Of a stretch of 64,000 nt of DNA, positions 58,018-64,000 are shown piece by piece; position 1 is the first letter of the stretch, and every line of letters begins with the position of its first letter. Source of the DNA: Pseudomonas maumuensis (GTDB lineage Bacteria; Pseudomonadota; Gammaproteobacteria; Pseudomonadales; Pseudomonadaceae); the NCBI RefSeq assembly GCF_019139675.1, contig NZ_CP077077.1, positions 4,836,001 to 4,900,000 of the forward strand. The letters are read 5' to 3'. The translations under genes were made by a program, and so were the position numbers. The notes below the pieces were generated by a model. It had not been told where the DNA came from. It ran no database searches and worked only from the letters and a program-made list of their open reading frames with translations.

Positions 58018-58614
58018 ATGCTTCGGCTCACCATGCCGGCCCTGCTCCTGGCTGTAGCCGGCTGTGCCACCAAGCCTCCCGCCAACCCCGAGAACCTCTG
58101 CGAGATCTTCCGCGAGAAGCCGAAGTGGCACGAGGCGGCGTTGAAGATGCAGGCGCGCTGGGGCGCCCCGGTGCAGGTGCCGATGGCGATGATGTACCAG
58201 GAGTCCTCGTTCAAGCACGACGCCCTGCCGCCGCGCTATTACTTCCTCGGCTTCATCCCCTGGGGCCGGGTCAGCACCGCCTACGGCTACGCCCAGGCCA
58301 AGGACGAGACCTGGGCCGACTACAAGCGCGAAGCCGGCGGCTGGGGCGCCGCCCGCGACGACTTCGCCGACGCCCTCGACTTCATGGGCTGGTACATGCA
58401 GAAGAGCCAGCGGGTGAATGGCACGTCCAAGTGGGACGCCTATGGCCAGTACCTGAATTACCACGAAGGCTGGGGCGGCTACCGCAACCGCAGCTACGAC
58501 GCCAAGCCGTGGCTGAAGAACGTGTCGCAGAAGGTGCAGGCGCGGGCGTCGGTGTTTGGGGCGCAGTATCGGAGTTGTGAGCAGGAACTGGCTCGGGGTG
58601 GGTGGTTCTGGTAG
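58018..58614 (+). CDS. Lipoprotein with lytic transglycosylase-like domain
   Basis: A 198-residue lipoprotein. Signal peptide with lipobox LAVAGC (Cys16). The motif PMAMMYQESSF puts a glutamate in the Slt-type ES catalytic position, followed by YGYAQAKDETW and YLNYHEGWGGY. It probably cleaves or binds peptidoglycan at the outer membrane. Monocistronic. Confidence 0.78.
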   Translation: MLRLTMPALLLAVAGCATKPPANPENLCEIFREKPKWHEAALKMQARWGAPVQVPMAMMYQESSFKHDALPPRYYFLGFIPWGRVSTAYGYAQAKDETWADYKREAGGWGAARDDFADALDFMGWYMQKSQRVNGTSKWDAYGQYLNYHEGWGGYRNRSYDAKPWLKNVSQKVQARASVFGAQYRSCEQELARGGWFW

Positions 58615-58758
58615 GCGCTGATTCGGGGGTGATGAAACACCGGGCGAGCGATGCGTTGCTGACCGGGCACGCTCTTGCAAGACGCGATGGTTCAAGTGGA
58701 GTCCGCTCAGGACACACCCCGCAATAGGGCCGCAAAGCGGCCCCGATGATGTGCAGCA

Positions 58759-58989
58759 TCAGCCTGTAGAAACACCCTCTTCTTTCATCACCTCCAGCTT
58801 GCCGAACTGCTCGCTGGCCAAGCGGCTGATGATCCGGATCGCCTGGTGAATGCCCGCTGTGTTGCGAAAGCTCAGTTGCGGGTTGTGCTCGCACTCGAGC
58901 ACCTCGTCATGCTGGACCAGCGCCTCACCTAGCAGTTCGAGGGTCCAGACGTAGCTTTGCAGGGTAGACATGCGTTCGTGGTCAGTCAT
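58759..58989 (-). CDS. Small conserved protein, copy A (76 aa)
   Basis: A 76-residue mostly helical protein (TLELLGEALVQHDEVLECEH, AIRIISRLASEQFGKLEVMK). The copy at 61524 differs at about eight positions, mainly near the ends. No known domain recognised. The start overlaps the 46-aa ORF by 8 bp and has a GAGGTG ribosome binding site. Confidence 0.75.
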   Translation of the reverse strand: MTDHERMSTLQSYVWTLELLGEALVQHDEVLECEHNPQLSFRNTAGIHQAIRIISRLASEQFGKLEVMKEEGVSTG

Positions 58990-59122
58990 GGGGCACCTCG
59001 CGATTGGCGCGCTCGGCGAGGGACTGGCTGTCGATCGGGTAGAAGGTTGGGGATGGGGTGGCCGCACGGGTTGGGCGGCGGAGAGCGGATGCGAGGATCC
59101 TGTACAGATTTGCGATGAGCAT
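58982..59122 (-). CDS. Small protein, copy A (46 aa)
   Basis: ATG at 59122 with AAGGA eight bases upstream. Encodes MLIANLYRILASALRRPTRA, then TPSPTFYPIDSQSLAERANR. Between the two copies this frame keeps an identical 26-residue core, and several differences are synonymous, which supports it over the overlapping MHAHRKS frame. Function unknown. Confidence 0.55.
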   Translation of the reverse strand: MLIANLYRILASALRRPTRAATPSPTFYPIDSQSLAERANREVPHD

Positions 59123-59175
59123 GCATGAGGTCCTTTTCGGTTAAAGCACCACACCATCGTCGCCAAACGAATAGG

Positions 59176-59253
59176 GTGGCAGCTGTACGCAGGTTGGCGA
59201 ACCGAGGAAAAGGAACCCGGCAGACCCGAAGGTCTCCCACGCACAGCCGCCAT
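59176..59253 (-). ncRNA. C4-antisense-RNA-like structured element, copy A
   Basis: Read on the minus strand, a closing stem (GGCGGCUGU...ACAGCUGCC) encloses two hairpins: AGACC-UUCG-GGUCU with a stable UUCG loop, and GGUU-CGCC-AACC. It lies in the leader of the small ORFs, 55 bases before the start. The arrangement recalls C4 antisense RNA (RF01695); identity is inferred. Confidence 0.55.
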
Positions 59254-59272
59254 TACACGGAACTGCGGACAC

Positions 59273-59304
59273 AAAAAAAGCGCCTGCAATCGTGATCGGG
59301 GCGC
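59273..59304 (-). terminator. Terminator-like stem upstream of the structured element, copy A
   Basis: On the minus strand GCGCC and GGCGC pair around a 15-base loop followed by seven T residues. The GGCGC part can pair instead with GCGCC on the other side (59300-59313), giving two exclusive hairpins. Confidence 0.5.
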
Positions 59305-59601
59305 CGTTGCGCCTTTTTCGGTCGGGTCGCCAAACCCGGTCGCGGAAGTGGCCGCGACGGAGGGAATTTATTCCTTGGGGGCCGCTTATGCAAGCTTAGG
59401 ATGCTTGGGAAAAGGCAATGGAGACTGCGGGAAATTGCCTACATCGTAGAGAGCGGGCAGTCGGCCTGTCATGAGACAGGCCCAACCTCACCACCTAGAG
59501 CTGAATCGGAGAAAGACACCCAGTGCAGAAACAGTAATAGTATCTAAATAATCTAAATTAAATGGTTAGTATTCTTCAGCGCAAGATTCTGTGCGGACGC
59601 A

Positions 59602-61344
59602 TCATACTTTTTCAACTTGCCATTTAATCTGACGCCGCGCTGTGGCGATGACATCTGCGAACAAAAGACACCTTACGTTCGGTTCCACATAATGCACAGG
59701 GTAATCATGCGACCTCCGACCGCCTAGCATCAAGACAGTTATCGGCTTCGCTGTATACTTTGCAAATTCATGTCTATATTTTGTAGCTTGCTGGTAATCC
59801 TCATGGTTCAGAGCATGGGAAGGTCTCTTGAACTCGATGAGCAAGTACTCACCATTCAAATTCTCGTTGAGGAGGAGGTCTGGTCGATCAGCACCAGACC
59901 TACCTTGGTAAGTCACACCTAAGTATTCCTCAACCTGCCTCTTGAGCCCTTCGTTAGAGCTAAATGCAGTGTATTCCGCCCCAATGATCCAGAGAGCCTT
60001 TTCGATAGCTTTGTGAACCGTAGCCTCAAGACAGGACTTGTTTTCTACCAAGCTTTCCAACCAGTCGAGGAACGCTAGTCGAGCCTTTGCCTGCTCCACG
60101 AGGATAGCCATATCCGCGAGACCAAACTGCTCCAACGCCTCAGCGATTGCTGCAACGTCTGCCTTCTTCGCTTCGGCTAGATGTTCAATTACGGCTGCGT
60201 AGTCAGAGCGCTCTATGGCCTGAAGCACCACAAATGCGATTGCCTCGACCTTGTGCTCAGGCTCGTCGTAGTACTTGTCTAAGACCTTCTTGATAGCCTC
60301 CTCAGCAAACTGACGTTTGTGCTCAGGAAGTTTCGACATGCTCAGGTTCAACGCCTTTTTCAACCTGGCGTGCGCGAGCTGCATCTCCTGGGCATGAGAT
60401 CGATGGAGCGCCTCCTTCACCGTCTGCTGGACATATTCAGCGACCCGCTGGTAGCTCTCGCTGTTCTCAATTACAGAGTCCCAACCGGCTGTGATGTAGT
60501 CCCTCAAGCCATCTGCATTGATTTCACCATAAAGCTTGCGCAGCAGCTTCGGCGGAACGTCATCGCATCCATCCAATCCAAAGAAACCGGGTTTACCGAT
60601 GGCCTTACCATCGACGAGCAGCGTGATGCCTGGCTGTCGTAACCCCGCCTTCTTGTTGCTGATAGAAAAACGTAGCGATACGTTGCCCGCTGATGGCAGC
60701 GACTCGGATTCTTCTTTGTAGGTTCCTTCGAGGTCATCGATACCTAACGGCTTTCCATTGATGATGATGGCAAAGCCAGGTTGCCGGCCATATTCCTTGA
60801 TAAGCTCTTGCCGAAGCTGGATAGGATTTGGGTAGCTGAGATCTTGTCGGAGATGCGAAAGGTGGATCGAAGTGCCATGCTCTCCTTCCCCACAGCTCGA
60901 CACTGCTAACTCGATGGGAAGGTGCTCAATGTCAGCAGCCTGCTGAAGGCTGTCGACGCTCAAGGTGAATGACGCGGACTGGCCACGAGCCCGAGTGCTC
61001 AGGGTCATCACCGACGCAGCCATTAGACCAGCGAATTTCCCGATGCCCTTTCGACCTTTAATGACCCTCTGCTTTCCTAAAGTCCGCTCCCCTCGCCTGA
61101 GACGGCAATCGGATGCGATCTTCATGTACTGAGATTTCAGCTCGATCACAGTCATGCCATTGCCGTTGTCGTTGACGACGATGGGTTGATCGCTCAAGGG
61201 TTCCGGTAGAACGATGACGACTTCGTCTGCATCGGCATCCCATGCATTATCCACCAGCTCCTTAAGAGCTTTTTCTGTCGAAGAGTAACCCTGCCCTAGC
61301 AGAGTGGCCAGACGCGCATCGACCTGGAAATTGGCTTGCTCCAT
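59602..61344 (-). CDS. GHKL ATPase fused to a PD-(D/E)xK nuclease-like domain
   Basis: A 580-residue protein. The N-terminal GHKL (Hsp90/MutL/MORC-like) ATPase shows the N-box KELVDNAWDADA (Glu29, Asn33), G1 motif NDNGNGM (Asp59) and a G2 loop GRKGIGKFAG. A helical middle follows. The C-terminal domain has RPDLLL...LLIEFKRP, a nuclease signature with Asp489, Glu504 and Lys506. GHKL-nuclease proteins of this type occur in restriction and other anti-phage systems. ATG 61344 follows AAGGA; GTG 61347 is an alternative. Base composition is lower in GC than neighbours. Confidence 0.85.
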   Translation of the reverse strand: MEQANFQVDARLATLLGQGYSSTEKALKELVDNAWDADADEVVIVLPEPLSDQPIVVNDNGNGMTVIELKSQYMKIASDCRLRRGERTLGKQRVIKGRKGIGKFAGLMAASVMTLSTRARGQSASFTLSVDSLQQAADIEHLPIELAVSSCGEGEHGTSIHLSHLRQDLSYPNPIQLRQELIKEYGRQPGFAIIINGKPLGIDDLEGTYKEESESLPSAGNVSLRFSISNKKAGLRQPGITLLVDGKAIGKPGFFGLDGCDDVPPKLLRKLYGEINADGLRDYITAGWDSVIENSESYQRVAEYVQQTVKEALHRSHAQEMQLAHARLKKALNLSMSKLPEHKRQFAEEAIKKVLDKYYDEPEHKVEAIAFVVLQAIERSDYAAVIEHLAEAKKADVAAIAEALEQFGLADMAILVEQAKARLAFLDWLESLVENKSCLEATVHKAIEKALWIIGAEYTAFSSNEGLKRQVEEYLGVTYQGRSGADRPDLLLNENLNGEYLLIEFKRPSHALNHEDYQQATKYRHEFAKYTAKPITVLMLGGRRSHDYPVHYVEPNVRCLLFADVIATARRQIKWQVEKV

Positions 61345-61523
61345 CACTCATCCTTGGATCCAATAATGGATGGCAATTTAATATTGCAATGCAGAGCATG
61401 TCACTACCCTTCGATCAGCTTTGACAGTCAAAGGTTTGCCCACTCCTAAGGGCGAGAAAGTGGCGACGGATCAGGGCATACCACGCAGTAGGGCCGCAAA
61501 GCGGCCCACGATGATGCCCTGCA

Positions 61524-61754
61524 TCAGTCTTCGGAAACACTCTCGTCTTTCATCGCCTCCAGCTTGCCCAACTGCTCGCTGGCCAACCGGCTGATGATCC
61601 GGATCGCCTGGTGAATCCCCGCCGTGTTGCGGAAGCTCAGCTGCGGGTTGTGCTCGCACTCCAGCACCTCGTCATGCTGGACCAGCGCCTCGCCCAGCAG
61701 TTCGAGGGTCCAGACGTAGCTTTGCAGGGAAGACAGGCGTTCATGGTCAGTCAT
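61524..61754 (-). CDS. Small conserved protein, copy B (76 aa)
   Basis: A 76-residue duplicate of the protein at 58759, identical through the central region and differing mainly at the start (ERLSSLQ) and the end (EAMKDESVSED). Function unknown. GGGAG ribosome binding site. Confidence 0.75.
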   Translation of the reverse strand: MTDHERLSSLQSYVWTLELLGEALVQHDEVLECEHNPQLSFRNTAGIHQAIRIISRLASEQLGKLEAMKDESVSED

Positions 61755-61887
61755 GGGGCGTCTCCCGGTTGGCGCGGTCGGCAAGGGACTGGCTGTCGAT
61801 CGGGTAGAAGGTTGGGGATGGGGTGGCCGCACGGGTTGGGCGGCGGAGAGCGGATGCGAGGATCCTGTACAGACGTCTGATGGTCAT
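61747..61887 (-). CDS. Small protein, copy B (46 aa)
   Basis: Starts MTIRRLYRILASALRRPTRA and shares its core with the 46-aa ORF of copy A. GGAG lies eight bases before the ATG. It overlaps the 76-aa ORF by 8 bp, as in copy A. Confidence 0.55.
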   Translation of the reverse strand: MTIRRLYRILASALRRPTRAATPSPTFYPIDSQSLADRANRETPHD

Positions 61888-61940
61888 GCATGAGACTCCA
61901 AGTTAGGTTGGAACCACCACGCACTGTCGCCAAACAATGG

Positions 61941-62018
61941 GTGGCAGCTGTACGCAGGTTGGCGAACCGGGAACTTGGAACCCGGCAGACCCGAAGGTCT
62001 CCCGCGCACAGCCGCCAT
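61941..62018 (-). ncRNA. C4-antisense-RNA-like structured element, copy B
   Basis: Same fold as copy A, with identical stems and the UUCG-capped hairpin; the linker between the two hairpins is changed. Located 54 bases before the copy B small ORF start. Confidence 0.55.
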
Positions 62019-62220
62019 GGCACGAGGCTGCGGACGCAAAAAAAGCGCCTGCAATCGTGTGGGGCGCTGCTGCGCCAAGTTTATCCGGGTCGCCAAACCC
62101 GGTCGCGGAATTTGCCGCGACTGGAGGGGAATTTATTCCTTGGGGGCTTCTAGTGCAAGGTTCTTGGAGATGGGAAATGGCGATTGGAAGCGTAGGAAAT
62201 GGCTTGCACGACGGGGCTGG

Positions 62221-62297
62221 GTGGCAACAGTACGTGGGTTGGCCGACCGGGACGAAAGGAACCGGCACACCGGAGGTGTCCCACATACTGTCGCCAT
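62221..62297 (-). ncRNA. C4-like structured element, copy C (orphan)
   Basis: Diverged copy without small ORFs. Both stems are kept by paired changes: closing stem GCTGT/ACAGC becomes ACAGT/ACTGT, and AGACC/GGTCT becomes ACACC/GGTGT. The loop is shorter (three bases). Confidence 0.5.
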
Positions 62298-62341
62298 GAT
62301 AGAAACGTGCCCGATATGGAAAGCCCCACGTGTGGAGGGGG

Positions 62342-62420
62342 GTGGCAGCTGTACACAGATTGGCGAACCGAGGAAAAGATAACCCGGCAGACCAGATGGT
62401 CTCCCGCTCACAGCAGCCAT
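62342..62420 (-). ncRNA. C4-like structured element, copy D (orphan)
   Basis: Fourth copy, 121 bp from copy C. The closing stem and AGACC/GGTCT hairpin are intact; the GGTT/AACC hairpin is weakened (GATT/AACC). No small ORF follows it. Confidence 0.45.
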
Positions 62421-62526
62421 GTCACAGCAGACTCGTGCAGGTTAGCTACATCTGGAAATTAATGAGGCCTGCTGAGATAGCTAGAAACAAACGTCCGCGC
62501 TGCAAGGACGGCGGTAACTTCTAAGT

Positions 62527-62551
62527 GCTGGTGCGGAGACAGGAGTCGAAT
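62527..62551 (-). other. tRNA 3'-end-like fragment, possible attachment site
   Basis: The minus strand reads TTCGACTCC-TGTCTCCGCACCA: a T-loop-like TTCGA, acceptor-like bases and CCA. One base is missing compared with a normal tRNA and no tRNA body precedes it, so it may be an att remnant left by an integrated element. Confidence 0.3.
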
Positions 62552-62723
62552 TAGGGACCTATAGACCCAGTTTTTATTGACCTTTGTCCACTATAGATCC
62601 GAACCGTATACCTAACCATATACCCAAAATCCAACTCACCCTCCCCTCCGCCTCGGAGGAGAGTCATAGCGCTAATGGCAATGTGCTCTATAGTGACTGA
62701 GTCATCAGGGAGGGGTGGTCAAA

Positions 62724-64000
62724 ATGGCTGCGCATAGTGATGCAACAGGTTATCTTTTAGCTCACCGAGATTCGGTCAAAGAAGCATGGTTTCACGCGGT
62801 GTGTGAAGCCGCAATCAACTCAGACGGAGGCAACCTATCTCCAGATGAGCTTGAGCGCCTCTGGAGGCTGTTTTGCGGCCTGGAAACCTTTGCACCTGCG
62901 GCAGCTACTCCCCCGGCGCTGAAGGCATATGCACGCGACGCAATCCAACCGTTCCATCTGGAGAGTCTGTCGGACTTCTCCGGATTCAAGAAGTTAGGCG
63001 GCATGCTAAGGTTGGATCTATCGAAGCGTATCACACTAGTGTTTGGTCGGAATGGCGCAGGGAAATCGAGCCTATGCCAGGCATTTAAAATCTTGGCAAA
63101 TCCTGAGAAGCCGAAAGAGCCCCTGAATAATGTTCGTTCTGCTAGCAAGGTTCTTCCGTCCTTTAGCTATAAGCTACGGGGCGGCTCTGTACAAAATTGG
63201 ACAGAGCTGGACGGTTTTGGTGGCCAGGCTCAGGCTCTGAAATATTTTGATTCCGCAGTTGCATACAAACACGTCAATAGCTCTATCTCACCAGAAGCTG
63301 TCGTGGAGTTGAGTGCGTTCCGACTAGAGTGCTTCGATTATGCACGTGAGTATTTGAAGCAGTTTCAGGCTTACGGTGGATCTAAAATTACGGAGTACCG
63401 GCAGGATGTCGATAGGAAGATTGCCGAAATTAAGCTGGCCGTTCATGCAGTTATAGATACAAATACTGGGGTTTTTAAGGATTGGAGTGCAACCAATTGC
63501 GAGCCTATGCTTTCTTGGATAGGGACGGTGAGCTTTGGTGAAGAAAAGCGCCTGCAAAAGGCAGAAAAGCAGGCACGGCTAGATCAGCTTAAGGGTGCGT
63601 CGAGCGCCGAGGGGCAACAAGCCCTCACTCTGAGGAAAAGCCTGTTAGGCCAAGTAAAACAATCATTGGCCAATTTCGTTCAGCAGTGCGGGGGGTTTTC
63701 ATACTCTGCCTACAATCAGATTCTGCTCTCAATCCAGCAAAAGCAGGCTGCAAGCATTGAGCTTGCAGGTGCTGTATTTTCCAAAGACCTGGATGTGGCA
63801 GGCCAGCAGAAGCTTCTCTCTGCAGCTGCTGCATTGCGGCCATTTGTTCCTGCTGAAAACTGCCCGCTGTGCCGTCAGACCCTAGAGAGTGATGCTAAGG
63901 CCCTCTTCTTGGCCTTCCATAATCACTTGATTTCAACGGTTCAAACGGAGCTATACGCCCTAAATACTAAACAGCAGGCTGAGCACTCCAAGAAAAGAAT
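62724..64000 (+). CDS. Rad50/RloC-like AAA ATPase with CxxC zinc-hook-type motif (partial)
   Basis: The first 425 codons of a longer gene cut by the window end. Walker A is at about residues 108-115 (VFGRNGAGKSSLCQAF). YFDSAVAYKHVNSS follows at a position seen in the AAA_13 (PrrC/RloC) group. Helical segments then lead to ENCPLCRQTL (Cys380, Cys383), a zinc-hook-like CxxC. Such ATPases occur in phage defence, for example RloC and other SMC-like systems. An AGGGAGGGG ribosome binding site precedes the ATG. Codon use is AT-richer than the core genome. Confidence 0.8.
   Translation, partial: MAAHSDATGYLLAHRDSVKEAWFHAVCEAAINSDGGNLSPDELERLWRLFCGLETFAPAAATPPALKAYARDAIQPFHLESLSDFSGFKKLGGMLRLDLSKRITLVFGRNGAGKSSLCQAFKILANPEKPKEPLNNVRSASKVLPSFSYKLRGGSVQNWTELDGFGGQAQALKYFDSAVAYKHVNSSISPEAVVELSAFRLECFDYAREYLKQFQAYGGSKITEYRQDVDRKIAEIKLAVHAVIDTNTGVFKDWSATNCEPMLSWIGTVSFGEEKRLQKAEKQARLDQLKGASSAEGQQALTLRKSLLGQVKQSLANFVQQCGGFSYSAYNQILLSIQQKQAASIELAGAVFSKDLDVAGQQKLLSAAAALRPFVPAENCPLCRQTLESDAKALFLAFHNHLISTVQTELYALNTKQQAEHSKKR

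Larger units (their letters stand above)
58720..59400 (-). repeat. Repeated unit, copy A (leader, 46-aa ORF, 76-aa ORF, end hairpin)
   Basis: This block recurs almost unchanged at 61480-62160 in the same orientation. From 5' to 3' on the minus strand: hairpins and a terminator-like stem, the C4-like structured element, two overlapping small ORFs and a GGGCCGC-TTT-GCGGCCC hairpin (58727-58743). The two copies flank the GHKL-nuclease gene. Confidence 0.85.
61480..62160 (-). repeat. Repeated unit, copy B
   Basis: Second copy of the block at 58720-59400, in the same orientation, with hairpin GGGCCGC-TTT-GCGGCCC at 61491-61507. Together they bracket the GHKL-nuclease gene as direct repeats and could recombine to delete it. 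Confidence 0.85.

Noticed and set aside
58986..59126. Alternative frame MHAHRKSVQD in the small-ORF position
   Set aside because: Between the repeated copies it accumulates more amino-acid changes than the MLIANLYR/MTIRRLYR frame, and its ATG is only four bases from the Shine-Dalgarno.
58720..62160. Insertion sequence or composite transposon formed by the two repeated units
   Set aside because: The units contain no transposase and no terminal inverted repeats were seen; they encode small proteins and a structured leader.
62221..62420. CRISPR array made of the repeated elements
   Set aside because: Copies are few, irregularly spaced (280 and 121 bp in the closest group), about 78 bases long and diverged with covariation; there are no uniform spacers or cas genes.
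59176..62420. Integron attC sites
   Set aside because: No RYYYAAC/GTTRRRY core pairs at the ends and no integrase; the three-stem layout fits a structured RNA better.
62527..62551. A complete tRNA gene
   Set aside because: Only the 3' end resembles a tRNA; no anticodon or D arm precedes it and the acceptor region is one base short.

Overview
The window is high-GC chromosomal DNA of a fluorescent Pseudomonas, most likely the P. putida group. The evidence is gene content and order: fru/cra, ampDE, nadC and trxB; the hmg cluster; folM-DUF1244-hopJ, fabV and thiolase; metE. It also carries REP/REPIN palindromes typical of the genus, a P. putida-type Cra operator and Hfq/Crc-type A-rich motifs at ribosome binding sites. 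Most of it reads as dense core genome with few gaps.

Layout. 1-5.5 kb: fructose PTS (fruK partial, fruB), its regulator cra, and a TatD hydrolase. 5.5-17.3 kb: a chemoreceptor, ampE-ampD, a DUF1631 protein, nadC, trxB (convergent across a terminator), cysZ, a double-PAS BdlA-like transducer and a glycosyltransferase. 17.3-22.4 kb: an OYE-family reductase, an HPF-like protein, a small conserved protein, PsiE, SOS gene yebG with a LexA box, a leucine dehydrogenase-like enzyme and a SirB1-like protein. 22.4-28.0 kb: MFS transporter-maiA-hmgB-hmgA, with hmgR divergent across a perfect 17-bp palindrome. 28.0-37.8 kb: a possible sRNA, an SDR, alpha/beta hydrolases, lrgAB with a divergent LysR gene, a flavodoxin, a PilZ-like protein, folM-DUF1244-hopJ and a GNAT protein. 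38.0-45.9 kb: fabV, then a LysR regulator divergent from a four-gene agmatine/polyamine operon (cytosolic aguA, aguB, a PotF-like binding protein, a Tat-exported second deiminase), then a thiolase. 45.9-53.8 kb: a nucleotidyltransferase, an SDR, an ACR3/bile-acid-type transporter, a phosphatase-like protein, and metE divergent from a methylenetetrahydrofolate reductase-like protein over two tandem TGAG-N5-CTCA operators, then a nitrilase-family protein.

From about 53.9 kb the content becomes more accessory. An RsbQ-like hydrolase overlaps a PAS histidine kinase, suggesting a variant of the Bacillus RsbQ-RsbP module with a kinase output. An XRE-ImmA/IrrE regulator overlaps a PIN-domain gene, which looks like a toxin-antitoxin module. 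A transglycosylase-like lipoprotein follows.

From 58.7 kb to the end lies a lower-GC island. Two near-identical units (structured leader, 46-aa ORF, 76-aa ORF) flank one gene that combines a GHKL ATPase with a PD-(D/E)xK nuclease motif. Two more copies of the structured leader follow, with compensatory base changes that support a conserved fold resembling C4-type antisense RNA. A tRNA 3'-end-like fragment comes next. The window ends inside a Rad50/RloC-like ATPase gene with a CxxC zinc-hook-type motif. This last segment looks like a defence-gene integration hotspot and is the best candidate for new biology here.
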